Counted from the stretch's first letter, positions 8,080 through 17,914 are shown. The stretch is 64,000 nucleotides of DNA from Aminobacter aganoensis (GCF_014206975.1 NZ_JACHOU010000017.1:41512-105511), one strand, 5' to 3'. The notes: a model not told the origin generated them from the sequence alone. Numbers and translations are program-made.

Positions 8080-9738
8080 TCAGTTCCCCGCGCTTGCCAT
8101 CCGGCGCCCTCCGATGGCCTTTTCCAGCCAGCCGATCTCCATTTCCGGCACCGACGACAGCAGCAGGTCGGTGTAGGCGTCGAAAGGCGGTTTCAGCACC
8201 TCCGACTTCGGCCCGTAGCGCACCACCTCGCCGCGATACATCACGGCGATGGAGTCGGCGATGGACTTCACCGTCGCCAGGTCGTGGGTGATGAACAAAT
8301 AGGCGACGCCTTCTTCGGCCTGCAGGCCGAGGAGCAGCTTGAGGATGCCGTTGGCGACCAGCGGGTCGAGCGCGCTCGTCACCTCGTCGCAGATGATCAG
8401 CCTGGGCTTGGCTGCCAGCGCACGCGCAATGCAGACGCGCTGCTTCTGGCCGCCGGAAAGCTCGGCCGGATAGCGGTCGATGAAGCCGCGCCCCATCTCG
8501 ATCTTGTCGAGCAGCTCGGCGACCTTGGCATCGCGCTCACGTCCGCCCATGCCGAAATAGAACTCGAGCGGGCGGCCGATGATGGTGCCGACGGTCTGGC
8601 GCGGGTTCATCGCCACGTCGGCCATCTGGTAGATCATCTGCAACTCGCGCAGGTCGTCGCGGCTGCGGTCGGAGAGGCGATTGGACAGCGTGCGCCCGGC
8701 GAAGGTGATGCTGCCCTCTTCGGGCGGCAACAGGCCGGTGATGGCGCGCGCCAGCGTCGACTTGCCGGAGCCGGACTCGCCGACCACGGCGAGCGTCTGG
8801 CCGGGCAGGATGTCGACCGAGACGTTCTTCAGCACCTTGATCTTGCCGCCGCCATAGGCGGCAGTGATGTTGCGGACCGAGAGGAACGGGCTCGCGCCCG
8901 GCTGCTTCTCCTGGTGCTCGATCTCGTGCACCGAGACCAGCGCCGAGGTGTACTCCTGCCGAGGCTCCTTGATGATCTGGCGCGTGCCGCCCCATTCGAC
9001 CAGCCGGCCATGGCGCAGCACCATGATCTCGTCCGAGACCTGGGCGACGACGGCGAGGTCGTGGCTGATGTAGAGGGCGGCGACGCCGGTGTCGCGGATC
9101 GCTTCCTTGATGGCGGCGAGCACGTCGATCTGGGTGGTGACGTCGAGAGCGGTCGTCGGCTCGTCGAAGACGATCAGGTCGGGCTCGGAGCACAGCGCCA
9201 TGGCGGTCATGACGCGCTGCAACTGCCCGCCCGAGACCTGGTGCGGGAAGCGCTGGCCAATGTTCTCCGGATCGGGAAGGCTGAGCTTCCTGAACAGCGC
9301 CACTGCCCGCCTTTCGGCTTCCTCGCGGGTCGCCACGCCATGCAGGATCGAGGCTTCCACGACCTGGTCCATCAGGCGATGGGCAGGGTTGAAGGCGGCT
9401 GCCGCCGATTGGGCGACATAGCAGACCTCGCGGCCGCGCAGGGCGCGCACGCCCTGGGTGCCGCCCTTCAGGATGTCGCGGCCGTTGAGCAGGACCTCGC
9501 CGCCGGTGATCTTCACGCCGCCGCGGCCATAGGCCATCGACGACAGGCCGATGGTCGACTTGCCGGCGCCGGATTCGCCGATAAGCCCAAGCACCTTGCC
9601 CTTTTCCAGCGACAGCGACACGTCGTGCACCAAGGTGATGGTGCGCGGCGCTTCGCCGGGCGGATAGACCCTGGCCTCGATCCTGAGGTTGCGGATGTCG
9701 AGCAGCGGGCTGGAGCCGTTCCTGGGTGCCTTAGCCAT
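8080..9738 (-). CDS. peptide/opine ABC transporter ATPase, fused double-domain (DppD-DppF type)
   Basis: 552 aa from the ATG at 9738, with two complete ATPase modules. Module 1 has Walker A GESGAGKST, signature VSGGQLQR and Walker B IVFDEPTTALD. Module 2 has GESGSGKST, LSGGQKQR and IICDEVTSALD. It energises the two permeases encoded just upstream. The start overlaps the end of the preceding permease gene by 8 bases (ATGGCTAA), showing translational coupling, which favours this start over the more distal in-frame codon at 9810. The substrate class is oligopeptide/dipeptide/nickel/opine; nothing in the sequence decides among them. Confidence 0.92.
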   Translation of the reverse strand: MAKAPRNGSSPLLDIRNLRIEARVYPPGEAPRTITLVHDVSLSLEKGKVLGLIGESGAGKSTIGLSSMAYGRGGVKITGGEVLLNGRDILKGGTQGVRALRGREVCYVAQSAAAAFNPAHRLMDQVVEASILHGVATREEAERRAVALFRKLSLPDPENIGQRFPHQVSGGQLQRVMTAMALCSEPDLIVFDEPTTALDVTTQIDVLAAIKEAIRDTGVAALYISHDLAVVAQVSDEIMVLRHGRLVEWGGTRQIIKEPRQEYTSALVSVHEIEHQEKQPGASPFLSVRNITAAYGGGKIKVLKNVSVDILPGQTLAVVGESGSGKSTLARAITGLLPPEEGSITFAGRTLSNRLSDRSRDDLRELQMIYQMADVAMNPRQTVGTIIGRPLEFYFGMGGRERDAKVAELLDKIEMGRGFIDRYPAELSGGQKQRVCIARALAAKPRLIICDEVTSALDPLVANGILKLLLGLQAEEGVAYLFITHDLATVKSIADSIAVMYRGEVVRYGPKSEVLKPPFDAYTDLLLSSVPEMEIGWLEKAIGGRRMASAGN

Positions 9739-10561
9739 TGCCACGCCCTCCCTTGAGATCGGTGGTGCGGTTGAGCACCCAGTCGGCAACGAGGTTGACC
9801 GAGATCGCAAGGGCTGCGATCGCGGCGGCAGGGATCAGGGCTGCCGGGATGCCGAAGACGATGCCGTCCTTGTTTTCCTTGACCATGCCGCCCCAGTCGG
9901 CGTCCGGCGGCTGGACGCCGAGGCCGAGGAAGGACAGCGCCGACAGGAACAGCACGGCATAGATGAAGCGCAGGCCGAGTTCGGAGACCAGCGGCGACAG
10001 CGCGTTGGGCAGGATCTCTCGGAAGATGATCCAGCCCTTGCCTTCGCCGCGCAGCTTGGCCGCTTCGACGAAATCCATGACGTTGATGTCAACGGCGACC
10101 GCCCGCGACAGGCGGTAGACACGGGTGGCGTCGAGGATGCCCATGACGAGGATCAGGGTCAGCAAGGTCGAGGGCAGCACCGACAGCACGACGAGCGCGA
10201 AGATCAGCGTCGGGATCGCCATCAGGAGATCGACGAAGCGCGACATGCCCGTATCGAACCAGCCGCCGACGACGGCGGCGGTAAAGCCCAGGATCGCGCC
10301 GAGCGAAAACGACAATGCGGTGGCCATGACAGCGATGAAGATCGTCGTGCGCGCGCCGTAGATCATGCGCGAAAGCAGATCGCGGCCGAGATTGTCGGTG
10401 CCGAGCAGGAACTGGCCGGAGGCAGGCGCCCAGACGTCGCCGACGATCTCGCCGAGGCCATATGGTGCGATCAGCGGCGCGAAGATCGCCGCGATGAGGA
10501 ACAGCGTCGTCAGGATCAGGCCGATCCAGGCGCCGATGGGGATGCGTTTCAGGTCAAGCAT
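9731..10561 (-). CDS. ABC transporter permease, DppC/OppC type
   Basis: 276 aa from the ATG at 10561 (MLDLKRIP). A first transmembrane segment near residues 12-32 is followed by the periplasmic loop with GTDNLGRDLLSR, the signature of DppC-type permeases. Five further membrane segments follow, with an EAA-like cytoplasmic loop (DFVEAAKLRGEG). It forms the inner-membrane channel with the DppB-type partner upstream. It lies in a leftward operon of binding protein, DppB, DppC and ATPase, with short gaps or overlaps throughout. Confidence 0.92.
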   Translation of the reverse strand: MLDLKRIPIGAWIGLILTTLFLIAAIFAPLIAPYGLGEIVGDVWAPASGQFLLGTDNLGRDLLSRMIYGARTTIFIAVMATALSFSLGAILGFTAAVVGGWFDTGMSRFVDLLMAIPTLIFALVVLSVLPSTLLTLILVMGILDATRVYRLSRAVAVDINVMDFVEAAKLRGEGKGWIIFREILPNALSPLVSELGLRFIYAVLFLSALSFLGLGVQPPDADWGGMVKENKDGIVFGIPAALIPAAAIAALAISVNLVADWVLNRTTDLKGGRGNG

Positions 10562-10571
10562 GGCGCGCCCC

Positions 10572-11531
10572 TCACTTCGGATGCCGGAGGCGTGGATTGG
10601 CGACGATGGCGGCAATGTCGGCGATGATGTTGAGGCCGATATAAACCGCTGCGAAGATCAGCCCCACGGCCTGGACCACCGGCACGTCGCGCTTGGCCAC
10701 ATGGTCGACCAGATATTGCCCCATGCCGGGATAGACGAAGATCACCTCGATCACGACCACGCCGACGATGAGGAAGGCGAGGTTGAGCATGACGACGTTG
10801 ATGATCGGCGCGATGGCATTGGGGAAGGCGTGCTTGCGGATGATGTCGAAGGGCGACAGCCCCTTGAGTTCGGCCGTCTCGATATAGGCCGACTGCATGA
10901 CGTTGAGGATGGCCGCGCGGGTCATGCGCATCATGTGGGCCAGCACCACCAGCGTCAGCGCGGTCGCCGGCAGGGCGATCGCCTTCATGCGTTCGAGGAA
11001 CGGCATGCCGTCATAGACGGTGGAGATGCCGGGGAACCACTGCAGCTTCACGGCGAAGAAATAGACCAGGAGGTAGCCGATGAAGAATTCGGGCAGCGAG
11101 GTCGATGCCAGCGCCAGGCCGGAGATCGACTTGTCGATCCAGCCATTGCGGTAGCGCACGGCCAGCAGGCCGAGGACGATCGCCAGCGGGACGGAAACGA
11201 CGGCTGCCCAGAAGGCGAGGAACAGGGTGTTCCAGAGGCGACCGCCGATCGAGGCGGCGATGTCCTGCCGGCTCGACAGTGCCGTGCCGAGGTCACCGGT
11301 GAGGACGCCGGCGAGCCACCTGAAATAGCGAACGATGGCGGGGTCGTTGAGCCCCAGCTCCTCGCGCAGATTGGCAAGCGCCTGGGGCGTGGCCGACTGG
11401 CCGAGGATGGATTGGGCGACATCGCCGGGCAGGATCTGGGTGCCGGCGAAGATCAGGACCGAAACGGCCAGAAGCAGGAGAAGGCCCAGCGCAATGCGCT
11501 GGGCGATCAGTTTCAGGATTGGATTGGACAT
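10572..11531 (-). CDS. ABC transporter permease, DppB/OppB type
   Basis: A 319-aa integral membrane protein that starts with a hydrophobic helix (LLLLLAVSVLIFAGTQILPGD). It has the DppB-typical LREELGLNDP segment, about six membrane spans, and an EAA-like loop (YIETAELKGLSPFDIIRKHAFPN, in two parts). It pairs with the DppC-type permease 10 bases downstream and follows the substrate-binding gene by 16 bases. Confidence 0.92.
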   Translation of the reverse strand: MSNPILKLIAQRIALGLLLLLAVSVLIFAGTQILPGDVAQSILGQSATPQALANLREELGLNDPAIVRYFRWLAGVLTGDLGTALSSRQDIAASIGGRLWNTLFLAFWAAVVSVPLAIVLGLLAVRYRNGWIDKSISGLALASTSLPEFFIGYLLVYFFAVKLQWFPGISTVYDGMPFLERMKAIALPATALTLVVLAHMMRMTRAAILNVMQSAYIETAELKGLSPFDIIRKHAFPNAIAPIINVVMLNLAFLIVGVVVIEVIFVYPGMGQYLVDHVAKRDVPVVQAVGLIFAAVYIGLNIIADIAAIVANPRLRHPK

Positions 11532-11547
11532 GTGCTCAACGCCCTTG

Positions 11548-13131
11548 TCAGGCGTTCAGCCAGCACTTCGACAGCGCGTAGCCGCCCATCATTTCCTGGT
11601 TGCCGTCATCGACCCAGCCGCCGACCTTGGCGCTGGTTGCGTCGATGAAGTCGTTGAACATCGGGGTGATGACGCCACCCTCGTCGCGCACGATCTGGCC
11701 CATGTCGGCGTAGAGCTTCTTGCGCTTGTCGTTGTCGAGCTCGGAGCGAGCCGTGAACAGCATCTTGTCGAAGTCCTCGCGCTGGAAACGCGTGTCGTTC
11801 CATTCGGCCTTGGAATAGTAGGCGGTCGAATACATCTGGTCCTGGGTCGGGCGGCCGCCCCAGTAGGATGCCGAGAAGGGCTGCTTGTTCCAGACCTCGG
11901 ACCAGTAGCCGTCGCCCGGCTCGCGCTTGACCTCGAGCGTGATGCCGGCCTTGGCCGCGCTCTGCTGGTAGAGCTGGGCAGCATCGACAGCGCCGGGGAA
12001 GGCGACGTCGGAGGTGCGCAGCAGCACCGAGCCGGAATGGCCCGACTTCTTGTAGTGGAAGGCTGCCTTTTCCGGATCGTACTTGCGCTGCTCCATCTCG
12101 GTGAACAGCGGATAGGCCTTGTTGATCGGCGTGTCGTTGCCGACCGAGCCGTAGCCCATCAGGATCTTCTGCAGCATCTCCTCGCGGTCGAGCGCGTATT
12201 TCAGCGCCAGCCTGAGGTCGTTGTTGTCGAAGGGTGCGGTGTTGCAGTGGGCGATGAAGACATAGTGGCCGCGGCCGGCGACGTTGCGGATGACGACACC
12301 GGGAACGCGCTTGATCAGTTCGACGATCTTCGGCTCGACGCGGTTGATGATGTCAACCTGGCCGCCCTGCAACGCAGAGGTGCGGGCCGTGGCGTCGTTG
12401 ATGACGATGATCTCGATCTGGTCGGCGAAGCCGCGGTCGTCACGCCAGTAGTTGGCGAACTTTTCGCCGCCGAGGCGTACACCGGCCTCGTTGACCGTGA
12501 TCTTGTAAGGCCCGGTGCCGATGCCGGCGTCGGGCTTGTCCTTGCCGCCATTGGGCTGGATCATCAGATGATAGTCGTCAAGCAGGAAGGGCAGGTCGGC
12601 GTTGGCCTCCTTGAGCTCGAAAACGACGTTCTGGCCGTCGGCCTTGACCGAGGCGATGCCGCCCATCAGGCCGAGGGCGCCGGACTTCGCCTTCTCGTCG
12701 GAATGGCGTTCGATGGTCGCCACGACGTCGGCGGGGGTCATCTCCTGGCCGTTGTGGAACTGCACGCCCTTGCGGATCTTGAAGGTCCAGGACTTGGCGT
12801 CGTCGGATGCGCCCCACTCCTCGGCCAGCGCCGGCTTGGGCTCGCCCTCCGGCGAGATCTGCACCAGCTGCTCGGCCCACTGGCGGCCGAAGAAATAGGG
12901 AACCTGGCTCGACCACGAGGCCGGGTCGAGGCTGTCGGTGGCAGCACCACCCTGCATGCCGGCGCGAAGGATGCCGCCCTTGACGGGGCCTTCGGCCTTG
13001 GCGGCGCTGGCCAGCAACGAATTCGCGAAAGTTGCCGCGACACCCAGGGCCGCGGCGCGGCCCAGGAAGTCACGGCGGTTCATTTTGCCCGCAGCGACTC
13101 GGCGGCTCAGATATTCCAGTTCATTCGACAT
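11548..13131 (-). CDS. extracellular solute-binding protein family 5 (peptide/opine type), Tat-exported
   Basis: 527 aa. The N-terminus carries a twin-arginine signal, MNRRDFLGRAAALG, ending with ASAAKA near residue 46. The mature part has SBP_bac_5 features such as the early SLDPASW region and QMTPADVVATIERH-like helix. It captures the ligand in the periplasm for the permease/ATPase operon downstream. It is the first gene of the leftward operon; the 142 bases upstream of its start hold an inverted repeat, GCGACAT at 13220-13226 and ATGTCGC at 13244-13250, a possible operator. The ligand is not recognisable. Confidence 0.9.
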   Translation of the reverse strand: MSNELEYLSRRVAAGKMNRRDFLGRAAALGVAATFANSLLASAAKAEGPVKGGILRAGMQGGAATDSLDPASWSSQVPYFFGRQWAEQLVQISPEGEPKPALAEEWGASDDAKSWTFKIRKGVQFHNGQEMTPADVVATIERHSDEKAKSGALGLMGGIASVKADGQNVVFELKEANADLPFLLDDYHLMIQPNGGKDKPDAGIGTGPYKITVNEAGVRLGGEKFANYWRDDRGFADQIEIIVINDATARTSALQGGQVDIINRVEPKIVELIKRVPGVVIRNVAGRGHYVFIAHCNTAPFDNNDLRLALKYALDREEMLQKILMGYGSVGNDTPINKAYPLFTEMEQRKYDPEKAAFHYKKSGHSGSVLLRTSDVAFPGAVDAAQLYQQSAAKAGITLEVKREPGDGYWSEVWNKQPFSASYWGGRPTQDQMYSTAYYSKAEWNDTRFQREDFDKMLFTARSELDNDKRKKLYADMGQIVRDEGGVITPMFNDFIDATSAKVGGWVDDGNQEMMGGYALSKCWLNA

Positions 13132-13219
13132 TGGAAAGGCTCCTCACTCTGGCGGTCGTTATTGCTCGACTTCTGGTGGCAATATTGACCGTAACGTAAG
13201 GGCATCGGCAAGGCCGAAT

Positions 13220-13250
13220 GCGACATCATGTGGCGCAATCGACATGTCGC
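13220..13250. promoter_or_regulatory. candidate operator between binding-protein and hydrolase genes
   Basis: GCGACAT and ATGTCGC form a 7-base inverted repeat spaced by 17 bases, and GACATGTC is itself a palindrome. It lies about 90 bases upstream of the peptide ABC operon and just past the end of the CocE-type hydrolase gene. No matching regulator gene is adjacent. Confidence 0.3.
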
Positions 13251-13273
13251 TTTTGGTACAAGGGCCTTTCGCT

Positions 13274-15274
13274 TCAGATGTGGTCGCGGGCGATGGTTTC
13301 GGCGAAATCGCGCTCGAAAACCAAGCTGCCGCCTTCATAGGCCTCGATCCGGCCGGTGAGATGGAAGTTTTGGCTGTCGGAGCGCATCGTGGTGAAGGCT
13401 TCGGTTCGGACAGCCCAGTCGTTTCTCGACAAAGTCTGCGTCCAGTGGGTCTCGCCATGGGCCGACAACGGGTCTGCGGGGTCGATTGTCCACGTCTCCC
13501 GAGCGACCTCGCCGACCGCCAGACCATGGTCGAGATCGCGGGTCTCGCCGAAGTCGTCGACGATGCGCAGCGTCACCTTGCCGTCCACGCGTTCGACCTT
13601 GCGGACGTGGCTGTCCTCGCGCAGCGTCTCGATCTGCCAGGGCGCAGCACCCTCCGGTTCCTCGAAGCTCCATTCGTCGCCTTCGCCCGAGGGGCGCACC
13701 GGCAGCTCGATCGAGCCGCCGTGGATCGTGAGCGTCAGCTCGTCCGGCGACGGCCAGACGAGCGGCCAGTAGGTCGACGAGACGGAGACGCGCAGCCGGT
13801 TGCCTGGCGCGACGCGGTAGGCGATGTCATCGAGCTTGAACGCGATCTCCATCGTCTCGCCCGGCACCACGTCCTGGGGGAATTCGTGGCTGTTGCGGTG
13901 GCAGAGATTGAGCACGCCATAGGTGATGCGGGTCGAGGCGCCGTCCGGCTGGACGTCGCACAGGCGCACGGCGACCATCGCCTGCTTGCGGTCGGCGGCG
14001 AGCTTCAGGCGGATCAGCGGGCTGCCGACGATGTCGAGCGGGGCGTCGAGCACTGCGCCGTCGAAGCAGGCCGACTTGGCGTCGTCGGCGCGCTGGTCGC
14101 CGGGCAGTTCCGGCCCGAGCCAGATGGCGCAATATTCGCCGCCGTCCATGCCGCAGTCCTGCGGCGAGGCGATCGATACGGGACGGTCGAGCGTGGCGTT
14201 TTCGGCCAGGGTGCCGTTCGCGCCGAACGCCAAGGTGCGGGTGGCGATGTCAGGCGAGGGCCATTGCCGTTCCGCAATCCAGCGGCCGGCGCGTTCGAGA
14301 TACCATTCGCGCGGCGGTTCGGAATCCATGACGTAGAGCCGCATCGCCGGGTCGTCCTCGACGCCGGTTTCCTTGCCCTTGAGCCAATGGTCCCACCAGC
14401 GCAGCGCCTCCTGCAGGAAGCCGATGGCCGGCTTGGGTACGGCGAAGTGCGGGTACTTGTGGACCCATGGTCCGGCAATGCCCTTGACCGGCGCCTTGAG
14501 GTTGCCGACCAGCCGCGCGACGGTGTTCTTGTAGGAATCGCCCCAGCCGCCGATGGCGAGCACCGCGGCCTTGATGGCGGAATAATCCTCGTTGACCGAG
14601 CCGCGCTTCCAATAGGCATCGCGGCGCTGGTGCTTCAGCCAGACGGCCGGCAGGAAGGGCTCGTGTTCGAGCCGGTCGAGCCACATGTCGCGCCAGGCGT
14701 CGCCGACGAGTGCCGGATCCGGCGGACGGGAGGAGTAGGACAGCATGGTTGCGCCCCAGCCCATGTTTTCGTTGAGCAACAGGCCGCCCTTGTAGTGGAT
14801 GTCGTCGGCATAGCGGTCGTCGGTCGAGCACAGCGTGATGACCGCTTTCAGCGCCCTGGGCTGGAGGGCCGCGACCTGGAGGCCGTTGAAGCCGCCCCAG
14901 GAGATGCCCATCATGCCGACCTTGCCGTTGCACCAGGGCTGGGCTGCGGCCCAGGCGATGACGTCGCAGGCGTCCTGCCACTCCTGGCCGGTGTATTCGT
15001 CCGCCATCAGGCCCTCGGAATCGCCGTTGCCGCGCATGTCGACGCGGATCGAGGCATAGCCGTGGCCGGCGAAATAGGGATGGGTCAGGCAGTCGCGTGT
15101 CGTGGTGCCGTCGCGCTTGCGGTAGGGCAGGTGCTCGAGGATGGCCGGCACCGGGTCCTGGTCGGCGTCAGCCGGCATCCACACCCGCGCCGACAGCCGC
15201 GTGCCGTCGGGCATGACGATGCCCATATCGGGAAACTCGACGATGTCGCGCGGAAACTCGGTGACGGTTTTCAT
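13274..15274 (-). CDS. CocE/NonD family hydrolase (X-Pro dipeptidyl-peptidase-like)
   Basis: 666 aa from the ATG at 15274, with an alternative ATG two codons upstream; the purine-rich CTGGA spacing favours 15274. The N-terminal alpha/beta-hydrolase domain has the nucleophile elbow GISWGGF, an RVDMRGNGDSEG strand, and a helical cap. The C-terminal half is a jelly-roll-like domain typical of cocaine esterase and X-Pro peptidases. No signal peptide is seen, so it is probably cytoplasmic. It is co-directional with the peptide ABC operon and 142 bases upstream of it, suggesting that it processes an imported acylated or prolyl compound. Confidence 0.82.
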   Translation of the reverse strand: MKTVTEFPRDIVEFPDMGIVMPDGTRLSARVWMPADADQDPVPAILEHLPYRKRDGTTTRDCLTHPYFAGHGYASIRVDMRGNGDSEGLMADEYTGQEWQDACDVIAWAAAQPWCNGKVGMMGISWGGFNGLQVAALQPRALKAVITLCSTDDRYADDIHYKGGLLLNENMGWGATMLSYSSRPPDPALVGDAWRDMWLDRLEHEPFLPAVWLKHQRRDAYWKRGSVNEDYSAIKAAVLAIGGWGDSYKNTVARLVGNLKAPVKGIAGPWVHKYPHFAVPKPAIGFLQEALRWWDHWLKGKETGVEDDPAMRLYVMDSEPPREWYLERAGRWIAERQWPSPDIATRTLAFGANGTLAENATLDRPVSIASPQDCGMDGGEYCAIWLGPELPGDQRADDAKSACFDGAVLDAPLDIVGSPLIRLKLAADRKQAMVAVRLCDVQPDGASTRITYGVLNLCHRNSHEFPQDVVPGETMEIAFKLDDIAYRVAPGNRLRVSVSSTYWPLVWPSPDELTLTIHGGSIELPVRPSGEGDEWSFEEPEGAAPWQIETLREDSHVRKVERVDGKVTLRIVDDFGETRDLDHGLAVGEVARETWTIDPADPLSAHGETHWTQTLSRNDWAVRTEAFTTMRSDSQNFHLTGRIEAYEGGSLVFERDFAETIARDHI

Positions 15275-15367
15275 TGGCATTCCAGTCTTGTGCTTCGCTA
15301 TTTGTGCACGCCGGTGCCGCCGCTGGCTAGCGTGGAAACGTCATCGACGGGCTCTGGGCACAGCGGA

Positions 15368-15396
15368 TTGAAAAGACCTGTTAAAGGTACTATTTA
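15368..15396 (+). promoter_or_regulatory. candidate sigma-70 promoter of the StbDE-like module
   Basis: TTGAAA at 15368-15373 and TATTTA at 15391-15396 are spaced by 17 bases in a locally AT-rich stretch, 27 bases before the antitoxin start. It is the best hexamer pair in the region, but the -10 match is only partial. Confidence 0.4.
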
Positions 15397-15422
15397 TAGA
15401 TCCATAATCGAGGCCATGAAAA

Positions 15423-15671
15423 ATGCCGAACACCGTCCTTGCCGAAGTGACAGCCAGCGTCTCGGAGCTGAAGAAGAATCCGATGGGCACCGTGGCCGCA
15501 GGCGAAGGCTTCCCCGTCGCTATCCTCAACCGCAACGAACCGGCCTTCTATTGCGTGCCGGCCAAGGCTTTCGAGGCGATGATGGAACGGCTGGAGGATA
15601 TCGAACTCAATGCGCTTGCCGACGCCCGCAAGGGCGAAAAGCGCATTCGGGTCGATCTCGATGCCTTATGA
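15423..15671 (+). CDS. type II antitoxin, Phd/YefM (StbD-like)
   Basis: 82 aa. The N-terminal half (TVLAEVTASVSELKKNPMG) is the Phd/YefM-type DNA-binding region, followed by VAILNRNEPAFYCVPAKAFEAM, the conserved core of StbD antitoxins. The acidic/amphipathic C-terminus should wrap the toxin. The downstream toxin start (15661) lies inside its last codons, an 11-base overlap typical of antitoxin-first modules. It is expected to neutralise the toxin and repress its own promoter. Confidence 0.85.
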   Translation: MPNTVLAEVTASVSELKKNPMGTVAAGEGFPVAILNRNEPAFYCVPAKAFEAMMERLEDIELNALADARKGEKRIRVDLDAL

Positions 15672-15942
15672 GGTCGAGTTCCTCGAAACTGCACTGAAGG
15701 AATGGAAGGCGCTCGACGCCAACACGCGCGAGCAGTTCCGTAAGAAGCTGAAGGAGCGTTGCGACACGCCGCGCGTTCCCTCAGCCAAGCTGCACGGCGC
15801 CAAGGATCGCTACAAGATCAAGCTGCGCAGTGCCGGCTATCGCCTCGTCTATGAGGTAGAGGACGGCCGGCTTGTGATATTGGTCATCGCCGTGGGCCGG
15901 CGGGACCGCCTTGAGGTCTATGCCAAGGCGGCCAGGCGCTGA
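15661..15942 (+). CDS. type II toxin, RelE/ParE family (StbE-like)
   Basis: 93 aa from the ATG at 15661; an upstream in-frame start at 15610 would sit well inside the antitoxin gene and is rejected. It has the RelE fold pattern: an N-terminal helix pair (FLETALKEWKALD), KLHGAKDRYKIKLRSAGYRLVYEV, and the terminal basic IAVGRRDRLEVY. The family cleaves mRNA on the ribosome. The basic residues R and K expected for activity are retained, so the toxin looks intact. Its stop abuts a convergent deaminase gene by 1 base. Confidence 0.85.
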   Translation: MPYEVEFLETALKEWKALDANTREQFRKKLKERCDTPRVPSAKLHGAKDRYKIKLRSAGYRLVYEVEDGRLVILVIAVGRRDRLEVYAKAARR

Positions 15943-15943
15943 A

Positions 15944-16537
<594 letters not shown>

Positions 16538-16541
16538 TCGC

Positions 16542-17054
16542 TCAGCAGCCTTCCGGGAGGACGATTTCGTATGGGTGCGAGAAGTGGAATTCTTCGAGAT
16601 TGGGGCCGGTGCCGCCGCGGTCGACGACGACGAAATCCTGGTCCTCGCCGATAGGCGTCAGCACGCCGTGCCAGAGATTGCGTGGATAGTTGACGCCCTG
16701 GCCGGGCGCGGTGACGAAGGCGTGCGGCTCGCCCGGTCCATCGCCGATGTCGTGGCAGACGACGACGAGATAGGGCCGCGGCGACAGCGGAATGAAGGCC
16801 TGGCTGCCGAAGGGGTGGCGCTCGACCATCGAGAGCTTCAGCGGGAACGGATAGGGCGTGCCCTTGAAGATGTTGATGATGACGTGGCCGTCGGGGCCTG
16901 CCGCCTCGGCGCGGGCGAGCGCATGGTAGCGCTCGCATTTGCCTGCGTTGATCGGGTAGTGGGTGTCGCAGTTGGTGTCGATCACCTCGCCGAATTCGGC
17001 GAAGTTCTCGCGCGTCAGGGGCCTGGCGACGATCCGTTTCATTTCACCCGACAT
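16542..17054 (-). CDS. allA: ureidoglycolate lyase
   Basis: A 170-aa cupin-fold enzyme of normal AllA length. It has the family landmarks FAEFGEVID near the N-terminus, the central RHPFGSQAF-like segment (VERHPFGSQAFIPL), and NLWHGVL. It splits ureidoglycolate into glyoxylate and urea, the last nitrogen-releasing step of the ureide pathway. It sits between the ureidoglycine aminohydrolase and deaminase genes with gaps of 9 and 4 bases, consistent with one transcript. Confidence 0.93.
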   Translation of the reverse strand: MSGEMKRIVARPLTRENFAEFGEVIDTNCDTHYPINAGKCERYHALARAEAAGPDGHVIINIFKGTPYPFPLKLSMVERHPFGSQAFIPLSPRPYLVVVCHDIGDGPGEPHAFVTAPGQGVNYPRNLWHGVLTPIGEDQDFVVVDRGGTGPNLEEFHFSHPYEIVLPEGC

Positions 17055-17063
17055 GGCTTGTCC

Positions 17064-17909
17064 TCAGCGACGGTGCGTGGCGTTGAAGGCGCCGAGCTGC
17101 ATGTGGCGGTTGACGTCCTTGTAGAGCAGGTAGCGGAACTTGCCGGGACCGCCGGCATAGCAGGCCTGCGGGCAGAAGGCGCGCAACCACATGAAGTCGC
17201 CGGCCTCGACCTCGACCCAGTCGTTGTTCAGCCGGTAGACCGCCTTGCCTTCGAGCACGTAGAGGCCGTGCTCCATGACGTGGGTTTCCGGGAACGGGAT
17301 GATGCCGCCGGGCTCGAAGGTGACGACGGTGACATGCATGTCGTGGCGCAGGTCGTTGGGGTCGACGAAGCGGGTGGTCGCCCACCTGCCGTCCGTGTCC
17401 GGCATCGCGTTCGGCTCGATGTCGTTGTCGTTGAGGAACAGCGGATCGGGCGCGTCGAGGCCGTCGACATATTCATAGGCCTTGCGGACCCAGTGGAAAC
17501 GCGCGGTCTCCGAGCCTGCATTGCGCATCGTCCAGCCGCTGGCCGGCGGCAGGTAGGCATAGCCGCCCGGGGTCAGCACATGGCTCTTGCCGGCGATCGT
17601 CACGGTCACTTCGCCTTCGACGACGAAGAACACGCCTTCGGCGCCGGCGTCCGGCTCAGGCCGCTCGCTGCCGCCGCCCGGCTGCACTTCCATGATGTAT
17701 TGCGAGAAGGTCTCGGCGAAGCCCGACAGCGGGCGGGCGATGACCCACAGCCGCGTCTTGTCCCAGTGCGGCAGGAAGCTGGTGACGATGTCCGAGAACT
17801 CGCGCTTCGGAATCACCGCATAGGCTTCGGTGAAGACGGCGCGATCGGTGATCAGGTCCGTCTGGGGAGGCAGGCCGCCTTTCGGCGCGTAGTAGGAGCG
17901 TTTTGTCAT
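17064..17909 (-). CDS. allE: (S)-ureidoglycine aminohydrolase (bicupin)
   Basis: 281 aa with two cupin repeats. The second carries the metal-site segment PETHVMEHGLYVLEG, with the His and Glu ligands expected for the manganese enzyme. It releases ammonia from ureidoglycine to form ureidoglycolate, the substrate of AllA encoded next. It begins 5 bases after the puuE-uraD stop, so the operon order is puuE-uraD, this gene, allA, deaminase. Length and motifs match the YlbA/UGHY family throughout. Confidence 0.92.
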   Translation of the reverse strand: MTKRSYYAPKGGLPPQTDLITDRAVFTEAYAVIPKREFSDIVTSFLPHWDKTRLWVIARPLSGFAETFSQYIMEVQPGGGSERPEPDAGAEGVFFVVEGEVTVTIAGKSHVLTPGGYAYLPPASGWTMRNAGSETARFHWVRKAYEYVDGLDAPDPLFLNDNDIEPNAMPDTDGRWATTRFVDPNDLRHDMHVTVVTFEPGGIIPFPETHVMEHGLYVLEGKAVYRLNNDWVEVEAGDFMWLRAFCPQACYAGGPGKFRYLLYKDVNRHMQLGAFNATHRR

Positions 17910-17914
17910 TGTTC

